This document shows positions 46,642 through 54,015 of a stretch of 64,000 bases of DNA, piece by piece. The notes under the pieces are model-generated. The model searched no databases. It worked only from the letters and a program-made list of their open reading frames with translations, and was not told the origin of the DNA. Source of the DNA: Puia dinghuensis (GTDB lineage: Bacteria; Bacteroidota; Bacteroidia; Chitinophagales; Chitinophagaceae); contig NZ_BMJC01000006.1 in assembly GCF_014642875.1 (NCBI RefSeq), positions 124,001-188,000 on the forward strand, written 5' to 3'. Numbering within the stretch: position 1 is the first letter of the stretch; each line of letters starts with the position of its first letter. The position numbers and the translations under genes are program-made.

Positions 46642-46890
46642 ATGCTGATAGTCGATATCGTCGGTTGGTTCGGTTCCATCCTCGTCGTTGCCGCTTATGC
46701 CTTAAACATCTACGGGAAGCTATCTTCCGCGTCCACTCCGTACTATGTGCTCAACATCGCTGGTAGCACCGCTCTTATCATCAATACCCTTTACCATCAT
46801 GCCATTCCTTCCATGGTCGTGAATGTCGTGTGGATAGGCATTGCCCTGGTGGCCTTGTTCAAAAGAGCAAAAAAGGAGATCGCAAATTGA
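46642..46890 (+). CDS. Small membrane protein, CBU_0592-like
   Basis: The 82-residue product begins MLIVDIVGWFGSILVVAAYA and has three predicted membrane helices with a basic C-terminus (FKRAKKEIAN). The pattern GW.GS...V.AY.LN..G, followed by NIAGS and VVNVVWIGIA, fits small CBU_0592-type proteins of unknown function. The start at 46642 lies 7 bases after the phosphoesterase stop. It is likely co-transcribed with the arsenic genes. Confidence 0.72.
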   Translation: MLIVDIVGWFGSILVVAAYALNIYGKLSSASTPYYVLNIAGSTALIINTLYHHAIPSMVVNVVWIGIALVALFKRAKKEIAN

Positions 46891-46897
46891 TACCGTT

Positions 46898-47386
46898 ATG
46901 CAAATAACCGCCCTCCTCCCCGCACACTGGTCCGCCGTCAAGACCATCTATGAGGCCGGGCTGGCGACAGGCAACGCCAGCTTTCAGACCAGCGCCCCCT
47001 CCTGGGAGGACTGGGATACTGCGCACCTGGCGCATAGCCGGCTCGTCGCCCTCGATGGCGATGTGGTTGCCGGCTGGGCCGCTCTTACTCCCGTGTCCGG
47101 GCGCTGTGTATATGCGGGTGTGGCGGAGGTGAGCATCTATGTCGATGACTCATACCGCGGCCAGGGTGTTGGCAAAGCGCTCTTACAGGCACTCATAACC
47201 GAAAGCGAGGCCAGGGGCATCTGGACCCTCCAGGCGGGTATCTTCCCCGAGAACACCGCCAGCCTCCGGCTGCACGAATGGGCGGGCTTCCGCCGGGTCG
47301 GCGTCCGGGAAAAGATCGGCAAGATAGGCGACCGCTGGCGCGATACTGTGCTACTGGAGAAGCGAAGCAAGACCGTTGGCCTATAA
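46898..47386 (+). CDS. arsN: GNAT acetyltransferase, ArsN/phosphinothricin-acetyltransferase-like
   Basis: The 162-residue product has the acetyl-CoA loop RGQGVGKALL, the Bar/Pat-like layout IYEAGLATGNASFQT...WEDW near the N-terminus, VAEVSIYVDDSYRGQG, and FPENTASLRLHEWAGFRRVGVREKIG. ArsN1 enzymes of ars operons acetylate arsinothricin, a natural organoarsenical antibiotic, and related phosphinothricin. Length and motifs fit. It ends the arsenic cluster, 7 bases after the small membrane protein. The arsinothricin role is inferred from family and context. Confidence 0.8.
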   Translation: MQITALLPAHWSAVKTIYEAGLATGNASFQTSAPSWEDWDTAHLAHSRLVALDGDVVAGWAALTPVSGRCVYAGVAEVSIYVDDSYRGQGVGKALLQALITESEARGIWTLQAGIFPENTASLRLHEWAGFRRVGVREKIGKIGDRWRDTVLLEKRSKTVGL

Positions 47387-47398
47387 GTACTCACCTGT

Positions 47399-47998
47399 TC
47401 ACACTTGCCGGGCCCTTCTGTTGGTCTTGAGGGCTATCCAGATGCCGTCCACAACCGCCCCCGCGGCGCAGCCGTAAGCTATAAGTGCATTGCTATCATA
47501 ATCCGGCATCTGCCCGGAATTAACGAGCAGGTAGCCCGCGACAGCCAGCAGACAGATCCAGGTGCCCAGGAAGTAATAACTGTCCACACGGATAACCCTT
47601 GCCAACGGAAAGAAATGCAACCCGGCGACGGCTGCAAAGCCTGGGACCACCCAATTCTCATGTCCGCTACGGATGAGGATGATCCAGGTCGCCATGATGG
47701 CGACGCCCTCCAGAATGAATATCGTGGCATAAAGCGAGGCACGCCTCTTTTGTTTTCTTTCCAACCGTACGATGCCGGGTATGACGTCCGGCAGACTGTC
47801 TTCCAGGTCGAACAGCTTTATCGAATACAGGGCCAGGACCACTACCGCTGCCAGCACCATTAAGGCGGCTAACACATGATCCCTGAAATCCAACGCATAT
47901 TCCCCGATCATCACCCAGGCCATTGCAAATATGATCATATGGAAGATCTCGCCCCTTGCCCCTTCTACGTCATTTTTAGTCAGTTGTGTTGTTTTCAT
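47399..47998 (-). CDS. Multi-pass membrane protein, possibly DUF7010-like
   Basis: The 199-residue product has about six hydrophobic segments (MIIFAMAWVMIGEYAL, LAALMVLAAVVVLALY, ATIFILEGVAIMATWIILI, VPGFAAVAGLHFFPLARV, and two more) and no catalytic motif. The GLHFFPLARV stretch reminds me of DUF7010 proteins, but I cannot confirm this. It converges on the arsenic cluster with 12 bases between stop codons, so it is not part of that operon. Confidence 0.65.
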   Translation of the reverse strand: MKTTQLTKNDVEGARGEIFHMIIFAMAWVMIGEYALDFRDHVLAALMVLAAVVVLALYSIKLFDLEDSLPDVIPGIVRLERKQKRRASLYATIFILEGVAIMATWIILIRSGHENWVVPGFAAVAGLHFFPLARVIRVDSYYFLGTWICLLAVAGYLLVNSGQMPDYDSNALIAYGCAAGAVVDGIWIALKTNRRARQV

Positions 47999-48538
47999 AT
48001 ATATGCTATTATCAAATTGTCGTTAATAATTGATGGTGTACGCCTATGCATCGCGGTCGGTTACCACGGTGGCGTTAGTATGGGATGGATCGAGCGTTAT
48101 TGTGCGGAGGAGGGTGGCCCACGGAGAAAAGTCGCGCATTTGGCCCTGCCGACAATGACGGGGAGGAAACAGGAGATGAGTTGCTGCCTTTCCGGGGTCA
48201 CTCGGCTGATTCCGGAAAGTAGCGATGACAAAAGGAAAAAATGAGCTATGTCAAACCGTTTGTCGAGCGAACGGAATTCGGATTTTGCACCATCGCCGCG
48301 CAGGTTATCCTTATCTCCTGCTGTTGCCCCTCCCATTACTTTGTACCCTGCTGCGATGGGATGCGAACTGGCATACTGGTAAAACTTATAGGAAGACTGA
48401 GCAGTAAAGAGGGAGAGGCAGATTACTGAAAGAATGACCTTCGAGGTCCAAAGACAAATCCTATGTCTTGTAATAAACATTAATGCGCGTTGAAGTTAAT
48501 GCTTTCTTAAAATAACATAAAATCGCAAGGCACAAATC
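47999..48538. other. Intergenic stretch without a supported gene
   Basis: About 540 bases between the divergent membrane-protein and rhodanese-like genes. Open frames on both strands lack family motifs, strong signal peptides or sensible starts. The last 70 bases are A/T-rich and lead into a promoter. I see no repeat or RNA gene. Confidence 0.5.
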
Positions 48539-48572
48539 TTTGCAAAAAAACTTTCTTGCGTCCCTATCTTTG
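48539..48572 (+). promoter_or_regulatory. Promoter of the rhodanese-like gene
   Basis: TTTG (48539-48542) and TATCTTTG (48565-48572) match the Bacteroidota consensus, with 22 bases between them. The predicted start of transcription falls on or just before the first ATG at 48577, so the message is either leaderless or uses the second ATG at 48586. Confidence 0.55.
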
Positions 48573-48576
48573 TCCC

Positions 48577-49029
48577 ATGAAAGCTATGAACAAACTATAT
48601 ACTGTTGGTATCGTGCTTGCTGCCATCCTTATCACTCTCGCCGCTTTTACCCGGCAGACCGAACCCTGGACACCCAGCCAATTACTCGATCCTGCCGACC
48701 TGGCTGCGAGGATCAATCACCCTTCCGGCGTCCCTCCCCTCGTAATAGGTGTCGGGCCTTCCGGGCTGATCAAGGGTTCCATTGAAACAGGCCCTGCCCG
48801 TGACCAGCATAACCTCGATAAACTAAAGGCCCTGCTCGATAAGGAAGACCGCAACAAGGAGGTGATCATCTACTGCGGCTGCTGTCCCTTTCAGCACTGC
48901 CCCAATATCCGGCCCGCGTTCACGCTGCTTAACGACATGCACTTCATCCACACCCGGCTACTTAACCTGTCGCATAATATTAAAGTTGATTGGATTGATC
49001 ATGGCTATCCCGTCACAGCCAGTAAATAG
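48577..49029 (+). CDS. Exported rhodanese-like protein
   Basis: The product has 150 residues from 48577 (147 from the ATG at 48586). An N-terminal hydrophobic helix (YTVGIVLAAILITLAAF) directs it to the periplasm or anchors it in the membrane. The active-site loop reads IIYCGCCPFQHCPNIRPAF, a Cys-rich variant of the rhodanese loop, preceded by the inactive-looking strand PLVIGVGPSG. Such proteins may handle sulfur or bind thiophilic metals. The neighbouring copper ATPase (convergent) makes a metal link attractive but unproven. Confidence 0.8.
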   Translation: MKAMNKLYTVGIVLAAILITLAAFTRQTEPWTPSQLLDPADLAARINHPSGVPPLVIGVGPSGLIKGSIETGPARDQHNLDKLKALLDKEDRNKEVIIYCGCCPFQHCPNIRPAFTLLNDMHFIHTRLLNLSHNIKVDWIDHGYPVTASK

Positions 49030-49099
49030 GCCGGCGCGCTTCAAGCCAAAGGGGCAAATAGTTCGCTCTTGAACCCTGCCCTTGCCAGGAGCCGTTAGT

Positions 49100-51301
49100 T
49101 TATAATTTTTTCCAGCGTAGCCGCAGGCTGTTCGTCACCACGCTCACACTGCTGAGTGCCATTGCCGCTCCCGCGATCATGGGATTTAGCAGGAAGCCGT
49201 TGACGGGATACAAGATCCCCGCCGCCAGCGGGATACCGGCGAGATTATAAATAAAGGCCCAGAACAGGTTTTGACGGATGGCCGCTACCGTGTACTTCGA
49301 GAGGCGAATTGCCGTTGGTATTTTACGCAGATCGGAAGAAAGGATCGTCATCTGCGCCACATCCATCGCGACATCGGCCCCTTTTCCCATCGCAATCCCA
49401 ACATCCGCCTGTGCCAGGGCAGCACTATCGTTGATGCCATCGCCCACCATCGCCACTACCCGGCCACTGTCCTGCAACTGCCGGATATAGTCGGCTTTAC
49501 CAGCGGGTAGCACGCCACCTGCGACGCGAGAGATACCCACCTGCCGGGCCACCGTAAGGGCCGCACCTTCGGAATCGCCCGTGACCAGGTGCACCTCGAT
49601 GCCACTGTCCTTCAAACTCCGCACCGCAGCGCTTGAACCCTCCTTAAGGCGATCGGCGATGACGATGACGGCCAGCAGTTTCCCGTTGCCCGCAAAGTAG
49701 ACTACCGTCCGGCCTTCTTTTTCCGAGAGGGATGCCATTGATTGCGCACCTTCGGTTAAAGCAACACCAGCCAGCTGCATCAGCCGCTGGTTGCCGACAA
49801 GATAGAGCGCCTTCCCCACCTTTGCGCTGGCGCCCATTCCGGGCAGGCTTTCAAAAGCTTCCAGCGGGGCGGTGCTCGGGGGAGTATTGAGGTATTGCAC
49901 CACCGCGGCTGCCAGGGGATGCTCCGAGCGTCTTTCCAGCGCGACCAGCGCTTCCGCGTGCTCTTCCTGTCCCGGCTCCCAATAGATCTCGCTGACCACC
50001 GGCTTGCCCTCTGTCACCGTTGCTGTCTTGTCCAGCACCACCACCGCTATCTTTCCCGTCCGCTGCAAGGCCTCCGCATCCCTGATGAGGATGCCCGCCG
50101 AAGCGCCGCGACCTATTCCCACCATCAATGCCGTCGGGGTAGCAAGACCTAACGCACAGGGACAGGCGATGACCAGCACCGTCACCATCGCCAGCAGACC
50201 ATGGGTGAATCCGTCCACCCCACCCAGCAGCCACCAGGCGGCAAAACTCAGTAAGGCGACGCCCAACACCACAGGCACAAAGATGGCGGCAATGCGATCA
50301 ACCAGCCGCTGCACCGGCGCCTTGCTTCCCTGCGCGTCCTGCACCAATTTTATGATCTGCGCCAACAAGGTATCACCGCCCACTTTTTCCGCTACGAATT
50401 CCAGGCTTCCCCGCTGGTTTGTCGTACCGGCAAACACCGCTGCCCCCGGCAGTTTCTCCACCGGCACCGGCTCGCCGTTGATGGTGCTCTCGTCCACAAA
50501 AGAATGTCCGGCCACCACCTGTCCATCCACGGCAATCCTTTCACCCGGCCGCACGCGGATGCGATGGCCCGGTAATACACCCGCAACAGGCAACTCCACC
50601 GCCGTCCCGCCTGGCCGGATCACGAGGACCGTCTTTGGCTGTAGTCCCATCAGCTTTTTTATAGCGGCGGAGGTTTTCCCTTTTGCGCGTTCTTCGAGCA
50701 ACTTTCCGAGTAAGAGGAAGGTGATAACCACAGCCGCGGCTTCGAAGTAGACATGAGCTTGCAGGCCCCGGCCCGTCCAATAGGTTGGAAAGAGCGTATT
50801 GAATATGCTAAACCCATAAGTTACTCCCGTACTCAGCGCCACCAGCGTATCCATATTGGCAGACCGATGACGAGCCTGTTTCCAGGCATTGACAAAAAAA
50901 GTGCGTCCGAACACCACCACTACAGGCGTCGCCAATGCCCATTGGATGTAACTGGCATTGGGGAGGTGCATAAAAAACACTCCGATGATCACCAGCGGCG
51001 TCGATAACAACACGGCCCCGATGGTACGGCGCTTTAATGCGATAGACCGCAACCGCTGTTTTTCGGCAATCACGGTGTTTGTCTCCGTTTCGGGTTCTAC
51101 CAACAGATCGTATCCAGCGGACTGTACGGCAGCCTTCAAAGCCGTAGGGTCAGTCTGTCCCGGCTGGAATTCTACGCTGGCGCTGCCTGACGCATAGTTC
51201 ACCGTTGCGTGCAGGACGCCCGGCTGCTTTTGTAAGATGGATTGTACTCCCACCGCGCAGGACGCGCAGGTCATATTCAAGACAGGGAAGGTTTTTTTCA
51301 T
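49100..51301 (-). CDS. copA: Copper-type P1B ATPase (CopA-like)
   Basis: From the ATG at 51301 the product has 733 residues. One N-terminal HMA domain (NMTCASCAVGVQSI) precedes eight membrane helices with the CPC motif (VIACPCALGLATPTALMVGIGRGAS), the actuator motif INGEPVPVEK, HP motif SEHPLAAAVV, GDSEGAAL and VGDGINDSAALAQADVGIAMG. The phosphorylation loop reads VLDKTATVTEGKP: the invariant Asp-Lys-Thr is present but the usual Gly is Ala. It should export Cu(I) (or Ag(I)) from the cytoplasm. It follows the HMA-AraC regulator after 55 bases on the same strand. Confidence 0.92.
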   Translation of the reverse strand: MKKTFPVLNMTCASCAVGVQSILQKQPGVLHATVNYASGSASVEFQPGQTDPTALKAAVQSAGYDLLVEPETETNTVIAEKQRLRSIALKRRTIGAVLLSTPLVIIGVFFMHLPNASYIQWALATPVVVVFGRTFFVNAWKQARHRSANMDTLVALSTGVTYGFSIFNTLFPTYWTGRGLQAHVYFEAAAVVITFLLLGKLLEERAKGKTSAAIKKLMGLQPKTVLVIRPGGTAVELPVAGVLPGHRIRVRPGERIAVDGQVVAGHSFVDESTINGEPVPVEKLPGAAVFAGTTNQRGSLEFVAEKVGGDTLLAQIIKLVQDAQGSKAPVQRLVDRIAAIFVPVVLGVALLSFAAWWLLGGVDGFTHGLLAMVTVLVIACPCALGLATPTALMVGIGRGASAGILIRDAEALQRTGKIAVVVLDKTATVTEGKPVVSEIYWEPGQEEHAEALVALERRSEHPLAAAVVQYLNTPPSTAPLEAFESLPGMGASAKVGKALYLVGNQRLMQLAGVALTEGAQSMASLSEKEGRTVVYFAGNGKLLAVIVIADRLKEGSSAAVRSLKDSGIEVHLVTGDSEGAALTVARQVGISRVAGGVLPAGKADYIRQLQDSGRVVAMVGDGINDSAALAQADVGIAMGKGADVAMDVAQMTILSSDLRKIPTAIRLSKYTVAAIRQNLFWAFIYNLAGIPLAAGILYPVNGFLLNPMIAGAAMALSSVSVVTNSLRLRWKKL

Positions 51302-51356
51302 GACCCAAAGGTGAGGCCTTCCCACCTCCCGGTCGTTACACCTTTATGGGAAAGAT

Positions 51357-51962
51357 TTATACTTTATTGCTGCCGCCCTTCGAGGTATTGTTGCGGGCAT
51401 CTGCGCCAACGGCGTCCAGCGGCTTCCGCAGCCTGATCCCCTGGCCTTTGAAAGCCGAAGGAGTGAGTCCTGTCACCTTCTTGAACTGGGCGGAAAGATG
51501 CGCCACGCTGCTATAACCCAACTGAAAAGCGATCTCGCTAAGGCTCATTTCATTGTATACCAGCAGCTCTTTCACTTTCTCTATCTTCTGCAAGATCACA
51601 TAGTGTTCGATAGTGATGCCTTCCGTCTCCGAGAACAGCTTGCTCAATTGCGAATACTCCCGGTGGAGTTCTGCCGCCAGCAAGGCTGAGAAAGCGACTT
51701 TTTCACCGTCGCCCTGGTGCACGTGCCTGATGACGATGGCCTTGATCTTTTCGATCTGCTGTCGCCGCACGTCATCCAGCAATTCAAAGCCCAGCTCCTG
51801 TAGCCTGGCCGCCAGTTTTGCCAGCTGTTCAGCCGGCAAGGCCTCCTTTACTGTCACTTCCCCCAATCGAACCGACAGCGGCTCGACCCCGATGGCTTTG
51901 AATGCGTCCTCCACCGCCGTGATGCAGCGGGGACACACCATGTTCTTGATATAGATGATCAC
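51357..51962 (-). CDS. HMA-domain/AraC-HTH fusion regulator, candidate copper sensor
   Basis: The 201-residue product starts at a GTG (51962) and opens with a heavy-metal-associated domain of about 70 residues (YIKNMVCPRCITAVEDAFKAIG, CPRC as the metal site; LQELGFEL at its end). An AraC-type HTH follows at about residues 85-180 (SLSEIAFQLGYSSVAHLSAQFKKVTGLTPSAF). There is no other sensing domain. It lies directly before copA and 21 bases after a barrel gene. A direct metal-sensing role is inferred from the fusion; binding to the nearby inverted repeat is possible. Confidence 0.88.
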   Translation of the reverse strand: MIIYIKNMVCPRCITAVEDAFKAIGVEPLSVRLGEVTVKEALPAEQLAKLAARLQELGFELLDDVRRQQIEKIKAIVIRHVHQGDGEKVAFSALLAAELHREYSQLSKLFSETEGITIEHYVILQKIEKVKELLVYNEMSLSEIAFQLGYSSVAHLSAQFKKVTGLTPSAFKGQGIRLRKPLDAVGADARNNTSKGGSNKV

Positions 51963-51978
51963 TGCAGATTTTTCTGCA
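51963..51978 (-). repeat. Perfect 6-base inverted repeat before the HMA-AraC gene
   Basis: TGCAGA TTTT TCTGCA is a perfect dyad one base upstream of the GTG start, in the 21-base gap after the barrel gene. It could be an operator for the HMA-AraC regulator or an RNA hairpin limiting its translation. It has no T tail, so it is not a convincing terminator. Confidence 0.5.
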
Positions 51979-51983
51979 AGTTA

Positions 51984-52895
51984 CTATAAGGTATAGCTAA
52001 ATCCGAGTGAAAAGTAAAAGGTGGTGCTGAGGTCTTCCGTTGTGGTCTGGGTGATAGTACGATTGCCGGATGTTGTCATCAGCGTCACTGTCGATGGATT
52101 CACCGGGATGGCCAGTGTCGGGGTAAAATTCAATTTGAGTTTTTTGCCGATGGTATATTCGAAAGGCGCTTCGAATTCATAATCCATGATCTGGAAGCTG
52201 GAGGCATTACCGAGGCTGGCATTTATGCTATTACCAGTTTTGCTCTGTCTTTTTGGATTATAGCGCCTTTTGCTGTAATAGCTCGCATAATAATTCTGCG
52301 TCGCCAGGTTGGCGTGAAGAGTCGGGTCAACCTCGAAGTGGTCTTCGATGATGGAAAAGGAATGGCCTAAGCCCAGGCCCACCCCTATATCGGTATTATC
52401 AGAGAATTCCGCTCCGAGGTCCAGGGACGGCTCGATAAAGCCGAAGTCATAGGACAGGTAGGCCGACAGTCTTCCCGATATCGCCGAAGTGACGGCAAAA
52501 CTTGCATCACTGTAGAAGTCCTTAGCAGCACTCACTTCAATGTTGAAATTATCCGTGGCATGGCTGTACCCGGCTTCGATGGTGCTCAGGTCGATGCGGT
52601 TTTCGCCTGAACCTGGCAGATAGGAGATCGAGCCGGTGATGAATAATCCGGATTTGTCATGGTAGCCGATGGAAGGGGTGAGATACGGCACGGCAACGGA
52701 ATCTTTTCTGCCGAGGTATACGCTATTGCTCAGATAGGTAGCCCCGAAAACCCAGTGGGATTCTTTTTTTTCGGTGCTGTCTTTTTTAACGGGTTTTGCT
52801 ATTGTTTTCAATTGTGCCCGGGCGTCAATAGTAGTTACCGCGAGCATACAAAATAAAGCTGCAGATAGGGAGAGGTGCTTACACAGGTTCTTCAT
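51984..52895 (-). CDS. Exported outer-membrane barrel-like protein
   Basis: The 303-residue product, from the ATG at 52895 (MKNLCKHLSLSAALFCML, cleavage near DARAQ), consists of alternating strands (WVFGATYLSNSVYLGRKD, LTPSIGYHDKSGLFITGSISYLPG, YLSYDFGFIEPSLDLGAEFSD, TFYFSLGFSYTL) and ends in a hydrophobic C-terminal strand as barrels do. An in-frame extension to 53147 exists but is antisense to the His-rich gene and lacks coding character. I do not recognise a named family. It lies upstream of the HMA-AraC and copA genes in a leftward run. Confidence 0.75.
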   Translation of the reverse strand: MKNLCKHLSLSAALFCMLAVTTIDARAQLKTIAKPVKKDSTEKKESHWVFGATYLSNSVYLGRKDSVAVPYLTPSIGYHDKSGLFITGSISYLPGSGENRIDLSTIEAGYSHATDNFNIEVSAAKDFYSDASFAVTSAISGRLSAYLSYDFGFIEPSLDLGAEFSDNTDIGVGLGLGHSFSIIEDHFEVDPTLHANLATQNYYASYYSKRRYNPKRQSKTGNSINASLGNASSFQIMDYEFEAPFEYTIGKKLKLNFTPTLAIPVNPSTVTLMTTSGNRTITQTTTEDLSTTFYFSLGFSYTL

Positions 52896-52965
52896 GCGTT
52901 TAGGTTTTTCAGGAATATGAATGGTTAGCAAATGACGACAAAAATAATAATTTCCACTTATAATC

Positions 52966-53436
52966 CTAATCGTCATCCTTATGATGCTTATAATGGCCGT
53001 ATGCATGTCCGCGGCCATGGCCATGACCCGGGCCGTCTTCACCCTGATCATCCTGGTCGCGTAATACCGGCTGGCGGTCGTAGCATTCCCGGTATTGGGC
53101 ATATCTTCCGCGGTAAACATCATGACGCAGCCAGGGCCTGGGTTCATTGATCACGACCTTATATCCTCTGTACAGATCGTAATCCCGGCATCTTGAAGGT
53201 AAGGAAGCAGCAAAGACCCATCTGCCGCCGTCGAAGTAAATAAACTGATGCTGGGGAACATAATAGTAGGTTTCTATGTCGGGAAGATAGTAGTAGTCCA
53301 CCCGGTCGTATCCCGTCGGGCCCCATGCCGGTTGAACCCCTATATTGACGTCGACGTTGACGTGAACCTGGGCTTGCGCCTGGTTGAAGTACAGGCAAAA
53401 TCCCACACTTGCGAGAAACAGGCTTAGTGTTTTCAT
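52966..53436 (-). CDS. Exported Tyr-rich protein with His/Asp-rich tail
   Basis: The 156-residue product has a signal peptide (MKTLSLFLASVGFCLYF, cleavage near AQAQ), a central YYYLPDIETYYYVPQHQFIYFDGGRWV segment typical of small exported Bacteroidota proteins (about residues 48-75), and a tail of Gly-His and His-Asp repeats (GHGHGRGHAYGHYKHHKDDD). The tail is suited to binding copper, nickel or zinc. It is the first gene of the leftward run to copA, 70 bases before the barrel gene. Function unknown. Confidence 0.75.
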   Translation of the reverse strand: MKTLSLFLASVGFCLYFNQAQAQVHVNVDVNIGVQPAWGPTGYDRVDYYYLPDIETYYYVPQHQFIYFDGGRWVFAASLPSRCRDYDLYRGYKVVINEPRPWLRHDVYRGRYAQYRECYDRQPVLRDQDDQGEDGPGHGHGRGHAYGHYKHHKDDD

Positions 53437-53490
53437 GTATTAGCTTTTAAGTAATTCGCGGGATAACGCCAAAACGATGCCAAAAATTGG

Positions 53491-53522
53491 CCAAATAAAA
53501 AACCCGCCGGATCCGGCGGGTT
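53491..53522 (-). terminator. Intrinsic terminator, leftward
   Basis: AACCCGCCGGATCCGGCGGGTT (53501-53522, in two 11-base halves) is a perfect palindrome; on the minus strand it is followed by a T-rich tail (53500-53495). It is upstream of the leftward His-rich gene and no minus-strand gene is seen to its right, so it ends either an unseen transcript or read-through. Confidence 0.6.
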
Positions 53523-53582
53523 CAATTCATTGATTGTGATAGCGTTTTGGACGGCACAAATGTCGCTTTAGTTTCGGACAGG

Positions 53583-53604
53583 CCCGGGAGGTCGCCCTCC
53601 CGGG
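53583..53604. repeat. Strong GC hairpin in intergenic region
   Basis: CCCGGGAGG and CCTCCCGGG form a perfect 9-base-pair stem around the loop TCGC. No T tail follows on either strand. Together with the leftward terminator about 60 bases away it could belong to a small RNA on the minus strand. The gap 53437-54015 otherwise holds no supported protein gene. Confidence 0.5.
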
Positions 53605-53736
53605 ACAAGTCTTCAATACGACGGATCGGTTTTCCAAGGTGTGGATCGGGGTTTCATAGGGCGCGATCGAGGAAGGGTACGGTTTGGAATTCAGGGTTAG
53701 GGTAAGGGTACGTTTCACGGACATTGGTTCATCTAC

Positions 53737-53827
53737 GGTTTTCGGATACTGGATCCTTGGTTTTTCGGATGTTGGACAACTGGGTTTTTCGATTTAGGAT
53801 AGCTGGTTTTTCAAGGATATCGGATTT
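53737..53827 (+). repeat. Four degenerate 22-23-base tandem repeats
   Basis: Units starting at 53737, 53759, 53782 and 53805 share the core GGTTTTTCgGAT followed by a variable half (for example GGTTTTCGGATACTGGAT, GGTTTTTCGGATGTTGGA). They lie about 190 bases before the sigma-factor gene. Base use differs from the flanking coding DNA. Function unknown; they may be decayed duplicated DNA or a binding array. Confidence 0.5.
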
Positions 53828-54015
53828 TTTTGCTTCGCTTTTGCTGATACAAAGATGCTATCATCATCAGCTGGAAAACGAATTTTTCCACACCTTATTC
53901 ACCTCTTTGCTCGATAAACTTAACCGTCTTTAGGTTCAAACACCTACCCTTAAGTATTCTCCCTATCTTGCCGGGGTAATTATTACCAATATCAATCCAA
54001 CATCTATCCAGGAAC

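Noticed and set aside
48097-48480. A 127-codon minus-strand frame in the 47999-48538 gap
   Set aside because: Mixed composition, no family motif, no promoter and no neighbour support.
52896-53147. N-terminal extension of the barrel protein
   Set aside because: The extension is antisense to the His-rich gene, lacks coding character and would bury the signal peptide that begins at 52895.
53527-53724. A 65-codon minus-strand frame beside the terminator
   Set aside because: It runs through the GC hairpin and has no protein-like pattern.
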